Positions 43,328 to 51,065 of a stretch of 64,000 bases of DNA are shown here, one piece after another (position 1 is the first letter of the stretch; every line of letters begins with the position of its first letter). The DNA comes from Palsa-892 sp035556215. GTDB lineage: Bacteria; Pseudomonadota; Alphaproteobacteria; Rhizobiales; Xanthobacteraceae. The notes below the pieces were generated by a model. It was given only the letters and a program-made list of their open reading frames with translations. It did not search any database and was not told the DNA's origin. Location of the stretch: contig DATMFI010000027.1 of the NCBI GenBank assembly GCA_035556215.1, positions 1 to 64,000 of the forward strand, given 5' to 3'. The translations under genes were made by a program, and so were the position numbers.

Positions 43328-44956
43328 TTGAAGAACAGTGCGTACGATATCGACCTCGATAAAAATCCCGCCAATTATCAGCCGCTGACGCCGCTCACCT
43401 ATCTGGAGCGCGCGGCCGCCGTGTTTCCCGATCATGTCGCGGTCATTCACGGCAAGCTCAGGCGCAATTACCGCGAATTCCACCAGCGCGCGATGCGGCT
43501 CGCCTCGGCGCTCGAAAAGCGCGGGATAGCGCGCGGCGATACCGTCGCGGTGATGCTCGCCAATACACCGGCGATGCTGGAGTGCCACTACGGCGTGCCG
43601 ATGACGGGCGCGGTGCTCAATACGCTCAACACGCGGCTCGATGCGCCGATCATCGCGTTCTCGCTTGATCACGGCGAAGCCAAGGTGGTGATCGTCGATC
43701 GCGAATTCTCGAAGGTCATGAAGGATGCGCTCGCGCGCGCCAAGGTAAAGCCGCTCGTCATCGACTATGACGACCCGGAGTTTACGGGCGAGGGGACGCG
43801 GCTCGGCTCGCTCGAATACGAGGATCTTCTGAAAGAGGGCGAAGCGCATTACGCGCGCAAGCATCCGCTCGACGAATGGGACGCGATTTCGCTGAACTAC
43901 ACGTCGGGCACCACCGGCGATCCCAAGGGCGTCGTCTATCATCATCGCGGCGCGGCGCTGCTTGCCGTGGGAAATGTGCTGACCTGCCAAATGGTCAAGC
44001 ATCCGGTCTATCTGTGGTCGCTGCCGATGTTTCATTGCAACGGCTGGTGCTTTCCGTGGACGGTTTCGGTCGTCGCGGGCACGCATGTCTGCATGCGGCA
44101 GGTGCGCGCGAGGGCGATGTTCGATCTGATCGCCGAGCACAAGGTGACGCATCTTTGTGGCGCGCCGATCGTGATGTCGACGCTGCTCAACGCCCCGGCG
44201 GATGAGAAGAAGCCGCTGCCGCATGTCGTCGAGTTTTTCACGGCGGCGGCGCCGCCGCCGGAAGCCGTGCTCGCCGCCATGAAAGGCGCGGGCTTCAACG
44301 TCACGCATCTTTACGGCCTGACCGAAACCTACGGCCCCGCCGCGGTGAACGACTGGCATGAAGAGTGGGACAGGCTCGATGGCGCGGCGCAGGCGGCGAA
44401 GAAGGCGCGCCAGGGCGTCACCATCGTGCCGCTCGACGGCATGGACATCATCGACCCCGACACCATGAAGCCGGTGCCGCGCGACGCCGAAACGATGGGC
44501 GAGGTGATGTTCCAGGGCAACGTCGTGATGAAGGGCTATCTCAAGAACAAGGCCGCGACCGAGAAGGCGTTTGCCGGCGGCTGGTTTCACTCGGGCGATC
44601 TCGGCGTCATGCACCCGGACGGCTACATCCAGATCAAGGATCGCTCGAAAGACATCATCATCTCGGGCGGCGAGAATATTTCCTCGATCGAGGTCGAGGA
44701 CGCGCTCTATCGCCATCCGGCGGTGCAGGCGGCGGCGGTCGTCGCGAAAGCCGACGACAAGTGGGGCGAGACGCCGTGCGCGTTCATCGAGCTTAAGCCC
44801 GGCAAGCAGGCGAGCGCCGAGGATCTCATGGCGCATTGCCGCAGCAATCTTGCGAGCTTCAAGTGCCCGAAGCACATCGTCTTCGTGGAATTGCCGAAAA
44901 CTTCGACCGGCAAGATCCAGAAGTTCAAGCTGCGCGAGATGACGCGGGATATCTGA
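43328..44956 (+). CDS. Medium/long-chain acyl-CoA synthetase (AlkK-like)
   Basis: The 542-residue ANL enzyme has YTSGTTGDPKG, the adenylate motif LYGLTETYGP, GWFHSGDLGV and the C-terminal Lys motif TSTGKIQK. It resembles AlkK-type fatty-acid CoA ligases, sometimes annotated as 3-methylmercaptopropionyl-CoA ligase. The chosen start is TTG at 43328. No ATG lies near enough upstream in frame, and MKNSAYDIDLDKNPANY fits the family N-terminus. It is convergent with an acyltransferase gene. Confidence 0.9.
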   Translation: MKNSAYDIDLDKNPANYQPLTPLTYLERAAAVFPDHVAVIHGKLRRNYREFHQRAMRLASALEKRGIARGDTVAVMLANTPAMLECHYGVPMTGAVLNTLNTRLDAPIIAFSLDHGEAKVVIVDREFSKVMKDALARAKVKPLVIDYDDPEFTGEGTRLGSLEYEDLLKEGEAHYARKHPLDEWDAISLNYTSGTTGDPKGVVYHHRGAALLAVGNVLTCQMVKHPVYLWSLPMFHCNGWCFPWTVSVVAGTHVCMRQVRARAMFDLIAEHKVTHLCGAPIVMSTLLNAPADEKKPLPHVVEFFTAAAPPPEAVLAAMKGAGFNVTHLYGLTETYGPAAVNDWHEEWDRLDGAAQAAKKARQGVTIVPLDGMDIIDPDTMKPVPRDAETMGEVMFQGNVVMKGYLKNKAATEKAFAGGWFHSGDLGVMHPDGYIQIKDRSKDIIISGGENISSIEVEDALYRHPAVQAAAVVAKADDKWGETPCAFIELKPGKQASAEDLMAHCRSNLASFKCPKHIVFVELPKTSTGKIQKFKLREMTRDI

Positions 44957-44976
44957 AGCGAAACGGCACGGCCCGT

Positions 44977-46134
44977 CTAGTTCGAGGACGCCACGGATTC
45001 CGGCGCGGGCTTTTTCTTGCCGAGGAACGATTGACGGAGCGCTTTTCTGAACGGCACCTCGAAACGGTGAAAGCTCAGAAGCGCTGCCGCGATCAGCGCG
45101 GCAAGAAACAGCAGCATCGTCCCGGGTGAACGGAATAGCGCCGGTTCATATGTGCCGCCGAAAAGGGTGACGGCAAAGATGACGGCGAGCTGCAGCGGAT
45201 AATGCAGGAGATATGTCGAATAGCTGATGTCGCCCAAAAAGGAGAATGGCGCCATCACCCGATGCAAGGCGCCATCCAGAAAGACGAGGCAGCAAACCAG
45301 CACGGCGAAGAAGCCCGTGTAGAGCGCGTAGCCTGCCGTTTCGATATTCGTTGTCAGCGGCCCCGCCGATACGCTGCTCGCGGAGCGAGGCATGAAAACG
45401 AGCGCTGCCAGCAACAGCACCGCCGCGCCATAGAGCTCCGGCTTCCATCGCTCGCGCCGGCGGCGTTGCGTATAAAACCAGGCGAGGGCGCCGCCCAGGA
45501 AGAAGCACCAAAGGCCGCGGCCGATCGTCATATGGGTGCCGTCATGGACCAGCCACAGGCCCGCCGCCGCGATGGCGAGAAGGCTGAAGATGTTTACCGG
45601 CACATAACGAAGCAGGACAAAGAAAATAATATAAAGCAGCGCCTCGATCGACAGCGACCATGACGGAGGATTGAACGGCACCACGTCCAGCGAAGGGATG
45701 AAGCTCCAGTTCTGAATGAACAGGAGGTTCGCGAGGAAATGCCAGCCGTCGAGATTTTCGCGATACAGAACGAAGCGATCGAATTGCAGGAATAAAACGG
45801 CCTGCAGCACGATCGTCAAAATCAGGGTCGCGTAGTGCAGCGGCGCGAGGCGGGAAAATCGCAATACCAGGAATTGCCGCGCCGTCACTTCGCCGCCGGA
45901 AACCGTCCTTGCGTATTTGATGAAGAAGATCGCGCCTGACAGAACGAAAAAGAAATCGGCGCCGAGCCAGCCCTTGTCGTAAACCGGCGCAAGCAAGCCG
46001 AGCAGCGGAAAGTTCTCCGGCGGCGCGCCGTATTCCGTGACGTAGAAGAAAAGCGGCCAGTGATAGAGAACGACGCAGATCGCGGCGAGCCCGCGCGCAA
46101 CATCCAGTGTGACAAGCCTGTCATCCATCGTCAT
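44977..46134 (-). CDS. Acyltransferase 3 (OafA-like) membrane protein
   Basis: The 385-residue protein has about ten transmembrane helices and the acyltransferase-3 features. LDVARGLAAICVVLYHW carries the catalytic-type His, GWLGADFFFVLSGAIFF is the FFVLSG motif, and RLAPLHY is present. It likely O-acylates a surface polysaccharide, lipid or glucan. The C-terminus is Lys-rich and cytoplasmic. No polysaccharide operon is adjacent. It lies 121 bp upstream-to-downstream from the small secreted protein genes on the same strand, with a terminator between. Confidence 0.9.
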   Translation of the reverse strand: MTMDDRLVTLDVARGLAAICVVLYHWPLFFYVTEYGAPPENFPLLGLLAPVYDKGWLGADFFFVLSGAIFFIKYARTVSGGEVTARQFLVLRFSRLAPLHYATLILTIVLQAVLFLQFDRFVLYRENLDGWHFLANLLFIQNWSFIPSLDVVPFNPPSWSLSIEALLYIIFFVLLRYVPVNIFSLLAIAAAGLWLVHDGTHMTIGRGLWCFFLGGALAWFYTQRRRRERWKPELYGAAVLLLAALVFMPRSASSVSAGPLTTNIETAGYALYTGFFAVLVCCLVFLDGALHRVMAPFSFLGDISYSTYLLHYPLQLAVIFAVTLFGGTYEPALFRSPGTMLLFLAALIAAALLSFHRFEVPFRKALRQSFLGKKKPAPESVASSN

Positions 46135-46201
46135 GAAAATCTGACCGCGTCTGCTTTCGTATCACGAGAATAGCGGCTCGCGCCGTTCGATGAACGAGAC
46201 G

Positions 46202-46232
46202 AAAAAACCCGCGCCGGAGACGCGGGTTTTTT
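46202..46232 (-). terminator. Bidirectional intrinsic terminator after the first small secreted protein gene
   Basis: A perfect 12-bp stem AAAAAACCCGCG/CGCGGGTTTTTT with a 7-base loop lies 24 bp past the stop at 46256. Confidence 0.92.
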
Positions 46233-46255
46233 GTTGTACCGGGAGTGCGTGCCGT

Positions 46256-46525
46256 TTAACGGCCGTATTGGCCGGTCGCCTCGTTCCACCAGTAGAGCAG
46301 CCCGCAAGTCCAGGCTTCCTGCTGGGTCAATTCCTTGTGGCGTTTCCAGTTCTTGACCATCGCGGCCGTCACCACGCCGCCCGGGCAAGCCATGATCCAC
46401 CATGCGGTGCCGGTGTGAACGCCGCCCGATGTGCCGGGCGGCGGCGGCTGCGTGATGATCGCCGAAGCAGTGAACGAGCTCATAGCGAACGCCGCTACGA
46501 GGAGAATCGTTGCGACTTTTTTCAT
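46256..46525 (-). CDS. Small secreted protein A of the ELTxxEAWTCGL family
   Basis: The 89-residue protein has a signal peptide (MKKVATILLVAAFAMSSFTASA). A short Pro/Gly/Thr linker follows, then a conserved block: WWIMACPGGVVTAAMVKNWK, KRHKELTQQEAWTCGLLYWW and NEATGQYGR. The hydrophobic stretch could be a membrane or amphipathic helix with small-residue spacing, and two Cys flank the core. It is closely related to the proteins at 48267 and 47120 and weakly to 46719. I recognise no described function. Its own terminator and a separate upstream region suggest it is transcribed alone. Confidence 0.8.
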   Translation of the reverse strand: MKKVATILLVAAFAMSSFTASAIITQPPPPGTSGGVHTGTAWWIMACPGGVVTAAMVKNWKRHKELTQQEAWTCGLLYWWNEATGQYGR

Positions 46526-46718
46526 ATCCGGTAGCCCCTTTGCCGACCTGTGAAGCCGATTGAGAAAACTGCTCGATATGCGAAGGAAACTAATCTAGCC
46601 GGTTTTTTTCCCGTGTGAAAATGATCACACAACCCGCGTTTTTTTCAACGGGGCTGTGTGCTTTCAGCGAGTAGTTTCGCTTATTTTTTCCCGGCTTACG
46701 TATCCGGTTACCTGTATG

Positions 46719-46967
46719 TCAGTGAGCGGCTTTGTGCCTTGCGACCTTATGGCGCTTTTTCGCCTTGTGGTTTTTGACGTTCTTCTGGTCCTGATTGAGC
46801 ATCAGGCCGCAGGTCGCGGCTTCCGTCGCCGTCAGTTCGCGCTGCTGTTGCGCATTCGCGATCAGCGCGGCGACGATGATGCCGACGCCGCAAACCTGCG
46901 CGGATGCCGCAACCGGTGTAAAGGCGATCGCGAGCGCGACCGGAATCGCAAGCCATTTCGTTTTCAT
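46719..46967 (-). CDS. Small secreted protein B, divergent ELTxxEAxTCGL family member
   Basis: The 82-residue protein has a signal peptide (MKTKWLAIPVALAIAFTPVAASA). A short hydrophobic Gly/Ala segment (CGVGIIVAALIANAQ) and the family core QQQRELTATEAATCGLML follow. The WWNEATG end is replaced by a Lys/His-rich tail. The start at 46967 has a GGGGGG ribosome-binding site and gives a proper signal peptide. It is the most divergent of the four clustered paralogues. Function unknown. Confidence 0.75.
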   Translation of the reverse strand: MKTKWLAIPVALAIAFTPVAASAQVCGVGIIVAALIANAQQQRELTATEAATCGLMLNQDQKNVKNHKAKKRHKVARHKAAH

Positions 46968-47067
46968 ATTCCCCCCAGTGGGTTTTGGCCCATGCCGAAG
47001 CGGCAAGGTGTGCCCGGCGGAAGGCTAGGAAAGATGATCGCGCCTCGCAATGGCCGACTCACAGATA

Positions 47068-47097
47068 CGAAAAACCCGTGCCGCGTGCGGCACGGGC
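47068..47097 (-). terminator. Intrinsic terminator of the repeat-rich secreted protein gene
   Basis: A 10-bp stem CCCGTGCCGC/GCGGCACGGG with a two-base loop (opening to four or more in practice) is followed on the minus strand by TTTTT. It lies 23 bp past the stop at 47120. Confidence 0.85.
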
Positions 47098-47119
47098 TGT
47101 TCGATCATGCAGCGGGAAT

Positions 47120-47950
47120 TCAGCGGCCGTATTCGCCGGTCGCTTCGTTCCAGAAGTAGCCGAGGCCGCAGCTCCAGGCTTCCGGCGCGGTGAGTTCCTG
47201 CTGGTGCTTGAAGTTCTTCGCCAGCGCCGCCGTCACTGTGCCGGCAGCGCAGCCGATGATGGTCCACACCACGCCTTCCGCGCCGTGTCCGCCGCCGCCA
47301 TGCGACTTGTGCGGCTTCATGTGCGGCTTGTACGGGAATTTGTGGGGGAATTTATGCACGAATTTATGCGGGAATTTGAACTTGTGAAGACCCGCATGTT
47401 TCGGGAAGTGCTTGAAGCCGTACGGCTTGGTGAACTTGCCACCGAATTTGCCGCCAAACTTGCCGTAGCTCTTGCCCGAAAACTTGTATGAGTGTTTCAG
47501 CGACTTCGAGCCGTGGTAGCTGTTATATTTCTGGCCACCCTTGGTGTAGCTCTTGCTGCCGTATTTGCTCGAACCCTTGTTCGAAGAGTACTGGTTCGAG
47601 CCGTGCTGATTTGAGTAGTTCTTCGAGTTGTAACTCTTCGAGTTGTAGCTCTTCGAATTATAGTTCTTCGAATTGCTGTTCGAGGAGTGCTGGTTCGAGT
47701 TGTAGTTCTTTGAGTTGTAGTTCTTCGAATTGTAGTTCTTCGAGTTGTTGCTCGAAGAGTACTGGTTGTTGTTGGGGCCCTGGTGGTTATTGCTCTGCGG
47801 GCCGTAATTGCCATTCTTCGCACCCTGATAGTTCGAAGAATGCTGACCCGAATTGTTCGGGCCTCCGTTGGCGGCGATCGCCGTCGCGGGCGAGATGGCG
47901 AACACGAGGCTCGCGATCGCGCCGGCCGCGATCAATTTCGATGTCTTCAT
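47120..47950 (-). CDS. Secreted low-complexity protein C with KNYNS repeats and the ELTAPEAWSCGL domain
   Basis: The 276-residue protein has a signal peptide (about 1-27), then three parts. Residues 30-150 are an Asn/Ser/Gln/Tyr/Lys-rich region with repeated KNYNS or KSYNS units (71-85 and 95-111). Residues 150-222 are rich in Lys, His, Phe and Gly with HKF and PHK units. Residues 226-276 are the family domain (VVWTIIGCAAGTVTAALAKN, then QELTAPEAWSCGLGYFW and NEATGEYGR). The first part resembles amyloid- or adhesin-like sequence and the second could bind metal or polyanions. Both are inferences from composition. The Lys/Asn codon content is unusual for this GC-rich genome. Function unknown. 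Confidence 0.8.
   Translation of the reverse strand: MKTSKLIAAGAIASLVFAISPATAIAANGGPNNSGQHSSNYQGAKNGNYGPQSNNHQGPNNNQYSSSNNSKNYNSKNYNSKNYNSNQHSSNSNSKNYNSKSYNSKSYNSKNYSNQHGSNQYSSNKGSSKYGSKSYTKGGQKYNSYHGSKSLKHSYKFSGKSYGKFGGKFGGKFTKPYGFKHFPKHAGLHKFKFPHKFVHKFPHKFPYKPHMKPHKSHGGGGHGAEGVVWTIIGCAAGTVTAALAKNFKHQQELTAPEAWSCGLGYFWNEATGEYGR
47612..47740 (-). repeat. Tandem 15-bp repeats encoding KNYNS/KSYNS
   Basis: The coding strand repeats a unit for Lys-(Asn/Ser)-Tyr-Asn-Ser at residues 71-85 and 95-111, with a Gln/His/Ser spacer between the blocks. Copies differ by few bases, which suggests recent expansion by slippage or unequal crossing-over. Confidence 0.8.
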
Positions 47951-48082
47951 AGCTATTCCTCTCTGTCAGTTGCATGTGCCCGAGAGCGAGGAATGGATCG
48001 CGGCCCACGCCGGTTGTGGCGTGGAAGACCGAATTGAGCGGTCGTGCGCAGGAAATTCAGCTGCTGTCGCAGCCGGCCCGTA

Positions 48083-48111
48083 CGCAACATCGTCAACTCC
48101 AACTCAACGAG
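48083..48111 (-). promoter_or_regulatory. Shared upstream element, copy 1
   Basis: A 29-bp block 133 bp upstream of the gene at 47950 is repeated with one mismatch at 48756-48784, upstream of the related gene at 48572. On the minus strand it contains GTTGGAGTTGACGATGTTGC, and TTGACG inside could be a -35 box. It may be a common promoter or a duplicated leader. The rest of 47951-48266 holds only this element and the terminator at 48215. Confidence 0.5.
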
Positions 48112-48214
48112 CCGGGAAAAATTAGATGAAAATTTGTCTCAAGGATTGTGAGGAATATTTTCGTAGCTAACGGGTAAGGATAATTGTTGAGGTTAAGAGC
48201 CGCGCCGCCGCGCG

Positions 48215-48248
48215 AAAAAAACCCGCGCCGCGGGGCGGCGCAGGTTTT
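48215..48248 (-). terminator. Intrinsic terminator of secreted protein D gene
   Basis: Stem AAAACC-c-GCGCCGC / GCGGCGC-a-GGTTTT lies 19 bp past the stop at 48267. On the minus strand the stem leads into a run of seven T. Confidence 0.85.
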
Positions 48249-48266
48249 CATCGCGGATATCCGGAT

Positions 48267-48572
48267 TTAGCGGCGGCGGTGCTTGCGCGCCGGCTTGTCG
48301 TATTGGCCGGTCGCTTCGTTCCACCAGTATTGCAGGCCGCAGGTCCAGGCTTCCGGCGCGGTGAGCTCTTTGTGGCGCTTCCAGTTTTTCGCCAGCGCGG
48401 CGGTGACGATGCCGGCCGGGCAGGCCATGATCCACCACGCGGTGCTGGAGCTGACGCTGCCGCCCGCGAGCGGGCCGCAACGGACACAAATCGCGGCGTT
48501 CGCCGGAGCCGAGCCGAACGCGAGCGCGCCGGCGACGAATGAGGCAGCCAAGGTCAATTTCAATGCTTTCAT
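48267..48572 (-). CDS. Small secreted protein D of the ELTxxEAWTCGL family
   Basis: The 101-residue protein has a signal peptide (MKALKLTLAASFVAGALAF up to ANA) and a short mature start with ICVRCG. The family block follows: WWIMACPAGIVTAALAKNWK, KRHKELTAPEAWTCGLQYWW and NEATGQYD. A basic tail ends in KHRRR. It is nearly identical to protein A over the conserved 45 residues, which shows a recent duplication. It has four Cys. Function unknown. The 412-bp gap upstream (48573-48984) holds the shared element at 48756 and no gene that I can support. Confidence 0.8.
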   Translation of the reverse strand: MKALKLTLAASFVAGALAFGSAPANAAICVRCGPLAGGSVSSSTAWWIMACPAGIVTAALAKNWKRHKELTAPEAWTCGLQYWWNEATGQYDKPARKHRRR

Positions 48573-48755
48573 TTCATTATCCTCACTGGATTCGAGCGGG
48601 AGCGGCGCTTGCAGCCCAACTCCGGCTGGTTTCTTTCCTCGGTGAGGCAGGGTGAATCGGCGGCTGTGCGGTTCTGCACAAATGCTTCCCGTATTCCGGG
48701 AGAACAGTGCGCTCGTGGCAGCTACGCGGCTCTCCGAACCGCGGGTCTGGCGAAG

Positions 48756-48784
48756 CGCAACATCGTCAACTCCAACCCAACGAG
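48756..48784 (-). promoter_or_regulatory. Shared upstream element, copy 2
   Basis: This is the 29-bp counterpart of 48083-48111, with one mismatch, located 184 bp upstream of the gene at 48572. Because flanking sequence has diverged more, the block is probably under selection. Confidence 0.5.
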
Positions 48785-48984
48785 TTCGCTCAGATTATTG
48801 GAAAATGCCGCGGGTTGGCGCGCAATGAGCAATCAACCTTAAGCGTTAGGCCTAATGAACGAGGTTAAAACGGCTCCTGCCGCGCCGGGTTGGCGCGGGG
48901 AAAATGCAAGTTTGGCGCAGGAAGAACGCAAGGCCGCGTATCAGCCGCTGCGGCCTGTCAGGGCGGAATAAAGCGGACGAAAAA

Positions 48985-49164
48985 CTAGTGTACGGTCGCG
49001 TCTTGGGAGAGCCGTGCGATTTCGTCCTTGAGCTGTAGTTTGCGTCGCTTGAGTTCTGCGAGCTTCAGATCGTCGGCGCCGAGGTGAGACGCGGTATCCG
49101 CGATCTCCCGCTCAAGCGCCTGGTGCTGTTGTTTGAGATCGGTCAGGTCAGCCTGACTGGACAT
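48985..49164 (-). CDS. DUF465 (YdcH-like) small coiled-coil protein
   Basis: The 59-residue protein starts MSSQADLTDLKQQHQALERE and contains the family signature LAELKRRKLQLKDEIARL. DUF465 proteins are short, highly charged helical hairpins of unknown role. The frame is short but has a ribosome-binding site (TTCCC complement, GGGAA) ahead of the ATG at 49164. A second family member is encoded divergently at 49301. Confidence 0.82.
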   Translation of the reverse strand: MSSQADLTDLKQQHQALEREIADTASHLGADDLKLAELKRRKLQLKDEIARLSQDATVH

Positions 49165-49300
49165 TGGGAAATTCCCTCCGCTTCAGGTTCTGCTGATCGC
49201 AAAATCCTGTCATGAAACTTGGCGGGTGTCGAGTTTGCATGACGAAAGAAACATCAATTTTCCGGTTTTGCGAAAACCGGGGGAACGCTAAGCTTCTCCC

Positions 49301-49528
49301 ATGGGCGGCGATTGGCCATCGATGATCAGCCAGGAAGAACGCGAACTGCGCGTGGAACTCGAAAGGTTGCGGCAGGAACACCGTGATCTCGATGCGGCTA
49401 TCGAGGCGCTGATGGCGCAGGCCGGCTACGATCGCTTGCAGGTGCAGCGCCTGAAAAAGCGCAAGTTGCAGATCCGCGATCGTATCGCGGAATCCGAGGA
49501 TAAATTGTTCCCCGACATCATCGCATAA
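49301..49528 (+). CDS. DUF465 (YdcH-like) small coiled-coil protein
   Basis: The protein of 75 residues (68 if the ATG at 49322 is used) is almost entirely charged helix: EERELRVELERLRQEHRDLD, then the DUF465 signature VQRLKKRKLQIRDRIAE. It is a paralogue of the divergent gene at 48985. No function is known, and a structural or adaptor role is only a guess. It is convergent with the peroxiredoxin gene, with a terminator between. Confidence 0.85.
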   Translation: MGGDWPSMISQEERELRVELERLRQEHRDLDAAIEALMAQAGYDRLQVQRLKKRKLQIRDRIAESEDKLFPDIIA

Positions 49529-49530
49529 CG

Positions 49531-49565
49531 AAAAAGCCGCCCGGCGCGGTTTTGCACCGGGCGGC
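49531..49565 (-). terminator. Intrinsic terminator of the peroxiredoxin gene
   Basis: A 9-bp stem GCCGCCCGG/CCGGGCGGC is followed on the minus strand by TTTTT. It lies between the convergent DUF465 and peroxiredoxin stops and may serve both. Confidence 0.85.
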
Positions 49566-49579
49566 GAAAGCCGATTCGA

Positions 49580-50068
49580 TTAAAGCGCGGCCAGCATATT
49601 GGCGGCCTTGGTGGTTTCGGCCTGGCCGGGGTTTTCCTCGATATTCAGCACCTTCACGACGCCGTTTTCGACATACATCGAATAGCGCTTGGAGCGGACG
49701 GCGCCGAGGCCGCGGCCGGAGGCGTCGAAGGCCATGCCGATGGCTTTGGCGAAGTCGCCGTTGCCGTCGGCAAGGAACACCACCTTGCCGTCGCCGCCGG
49801 TCGCCTTCGACCAGGCGCCCATGACGAAATGGTCGTTGGTGGTGGTGACGGCGATGGTGTCGATGCCCTTGCCGCGGAACTTTTCGGCTTCCTCGATATA
49901 GCCGGGCAGGTGGTTGCGATGGCAGGTCGGGGTGAAGGCGCCGGGCATGCCGATCAGCACGACCTTCTTGCCGTTGAAAATATCGGCGGTGGATTTTTCC
50001 TGTCCGCCGCCTTCGGCCATCACGCGGAAGGTCGCGTCCGGCAGTTTGTCGCCCGGTTTGATCGTCAT
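49580..50068 (-). CDS. Peroxiredoxin (Prx5/AhpE-like, redoxin family)
   Basis: The 162-residue thiol peroxidase has the Prx5 active-site motif PGAFTPTCHRNHLPGY with the peroxidatic Cys. It also has the KVVLIGMP strand, SMYVENGVVKVLNIEE and no signal peptide. It should reduce hydrogen or alkyl peroxides, using glutathione or thioredoxin. The start at 50068 (MTIKPGDKLP) is the family start, and a four-residue extension is possible. It is downstream of the DsbD-like gene on the same strand, with a 48-bp gap. Confidence 0.93.
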   Translation of the reverse strand: MTIKPGDKLPDATFRVMAEGGGQEKSTADIFNGKKVVLIGMPGAFTPTCHRNHLPGYIEEAEKFRGKGIDTIAVTTTNDHFVMGAWSKATGGDGKVVFLADGNGDFAKAIGMAFDASGRGLGAVRSKRYSMYVENGVVKVLNIEENPGQAETTKAANMLAAL

Positions 50069-50116
50069 TGCACGCTCCATTGCAGGGATTGAAGGGAAGT
50101 CAGAGAAGGTTTGTGC

Positions 50117-50962
50117 TCATTCGAGCGGGATTTCAACTTCACGCGCGCCGCCCTCGGCGGCAAGCGTCAGGATCAGTTTCGGCGGAATGGGCCTGGCGCC
50201 CGGCGGCGCGCCGCTGAAGGCCAGCGAAAAGCGCGTCAGGCCGTCTTCCTCGCCGAGCTTTTCCGGCAGCGGCAGCGCCCACTGCTCGTCCGGGCCTTCG
50301 GCAAAGAGCTGCGGGTTGCTGCCCGCCGGCGCCTTGATCGCGATGATGGCGCGCGGCTTGTTGCCGTGCTCGATGCGGATATTCATGACGGCCAGCGCGT
50401 TCGGCTTGTCGGCATTCTGGCCGAGAATCGCGTGCTGCGGCACGGTGGCGATCGCCTGCTCTAACGCTTCGGAAAGGTCGCCGCTTTCGACCGGGATCAT
50501 GAGCGACATTTCGGCCTGCGCCGGCACGCAAAGTTTTTCGCAGACGGCAAAATCGAGCTTGAGGCGCAGCTTGATCGGCTGGCCGACATCGGCCGGCGCG
50601 ATCGAGACCGGAAAGACGACGCGATCGTGATAGCCGATCGACTTCGAGCCGCTGTCATCGACGAACATCGCGGGCGCGGGCCATTCGACCTTCACCGATT
50701 GCAGATTTTCGGAACCCGACCAGTCGAAACGCGGCGGCACGCCGGCGTCACCCGGATAGCGCCAGTAGGTCTTCCAGCCTTTCTCGAGCCGGATCTCGAC
50801 GCCGGCACGCGGGCCGTCGCCGCCGGCATCGGCGATCAGCCGCGCCTGCGCATGGCCCGTATCGAACCATTCCGATTCGAGCGCGAGCGCCGCGTGCGAG
50901 GCCGCAAGCGCGAGCAGGAACGCAAAGGCTGCGGCGACGTTTCGCAAACACGAAGAAATCAT
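50117..50962 (-). CDS. DsbD N-terminal-like thiol:disulfide interchange protein
   Basis: The 281-residue protein has a signal peptide (LRNVAAAFAFLLALAASHAALA) and a periplasmic DsbD/ScsB-type N-terminal domain. KTYWRYPGDAGVPP and DFAVCEKLCVPAQAEMSL, with the paired cysteines CEKLC, are visible. It lacks the membrane electron-transfer and thioredoxin domains of full DsbD, so another protein must supply electrons. The adjacent peroxiredoxin suggests a redox or stress function, although that enzyme appears cytoplasmic. Confidence 0.85.
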   Translation of the reverse strand: MISSCLRNVAAAFAFLLALAASHAALALESEWFDTGHAQARLIADAGGDGPRAGVEIRLEKGWKTYWRYPGDAGVPPRFDWSGSENLQSVKVEWPAPAMFVDDSGSKSIGYHDRVVFPVSIAPADVGQPIKLRLKLDFAVCEKLCVPAQAEMSLMIPVESGDLSEALEQAIATVPQHAILGQNADKPNALAVMNIRIEHGNKPRAIIAIKAPAGSNPQLFAEGPDEQWALPLPEKLGEEDGLTRFSLAFSGAPPGARPIPPKLILTLAAEGGAREVEIPLE

Positions 50963-51065
50963 CGGAGTTTCCTAGCGCGCGCGAGGTTTAGCGCCTAGCC
51001 ACTTTCACGTGAATTAAGGCAGAGCGGCTGGAGGTTGCAATGCCACAAATCGGGGATAGTCTTTG

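Noticed and set aside
43172..44875. 567-codon minus-strand frame opposite the acyl-CoA synthetase gene
   Set aside because: It is an antisense shadow and overlaps the permease gene end. It has no domain.
47488..47952. Ser/Cys-rich 154-codon frame on the plus strand, resembling a metallothionein-like protein
   Set aside because: It is simply the complement of the KNYNS repeat region of the secreted protein on the minus strand, with no ribosome-binding site.
49148..49381. 77-codon minus-strand frame between the two DUF465 genes
   Set aside because: It overlaps the starts of both DUF465 genes and has no family similarity.
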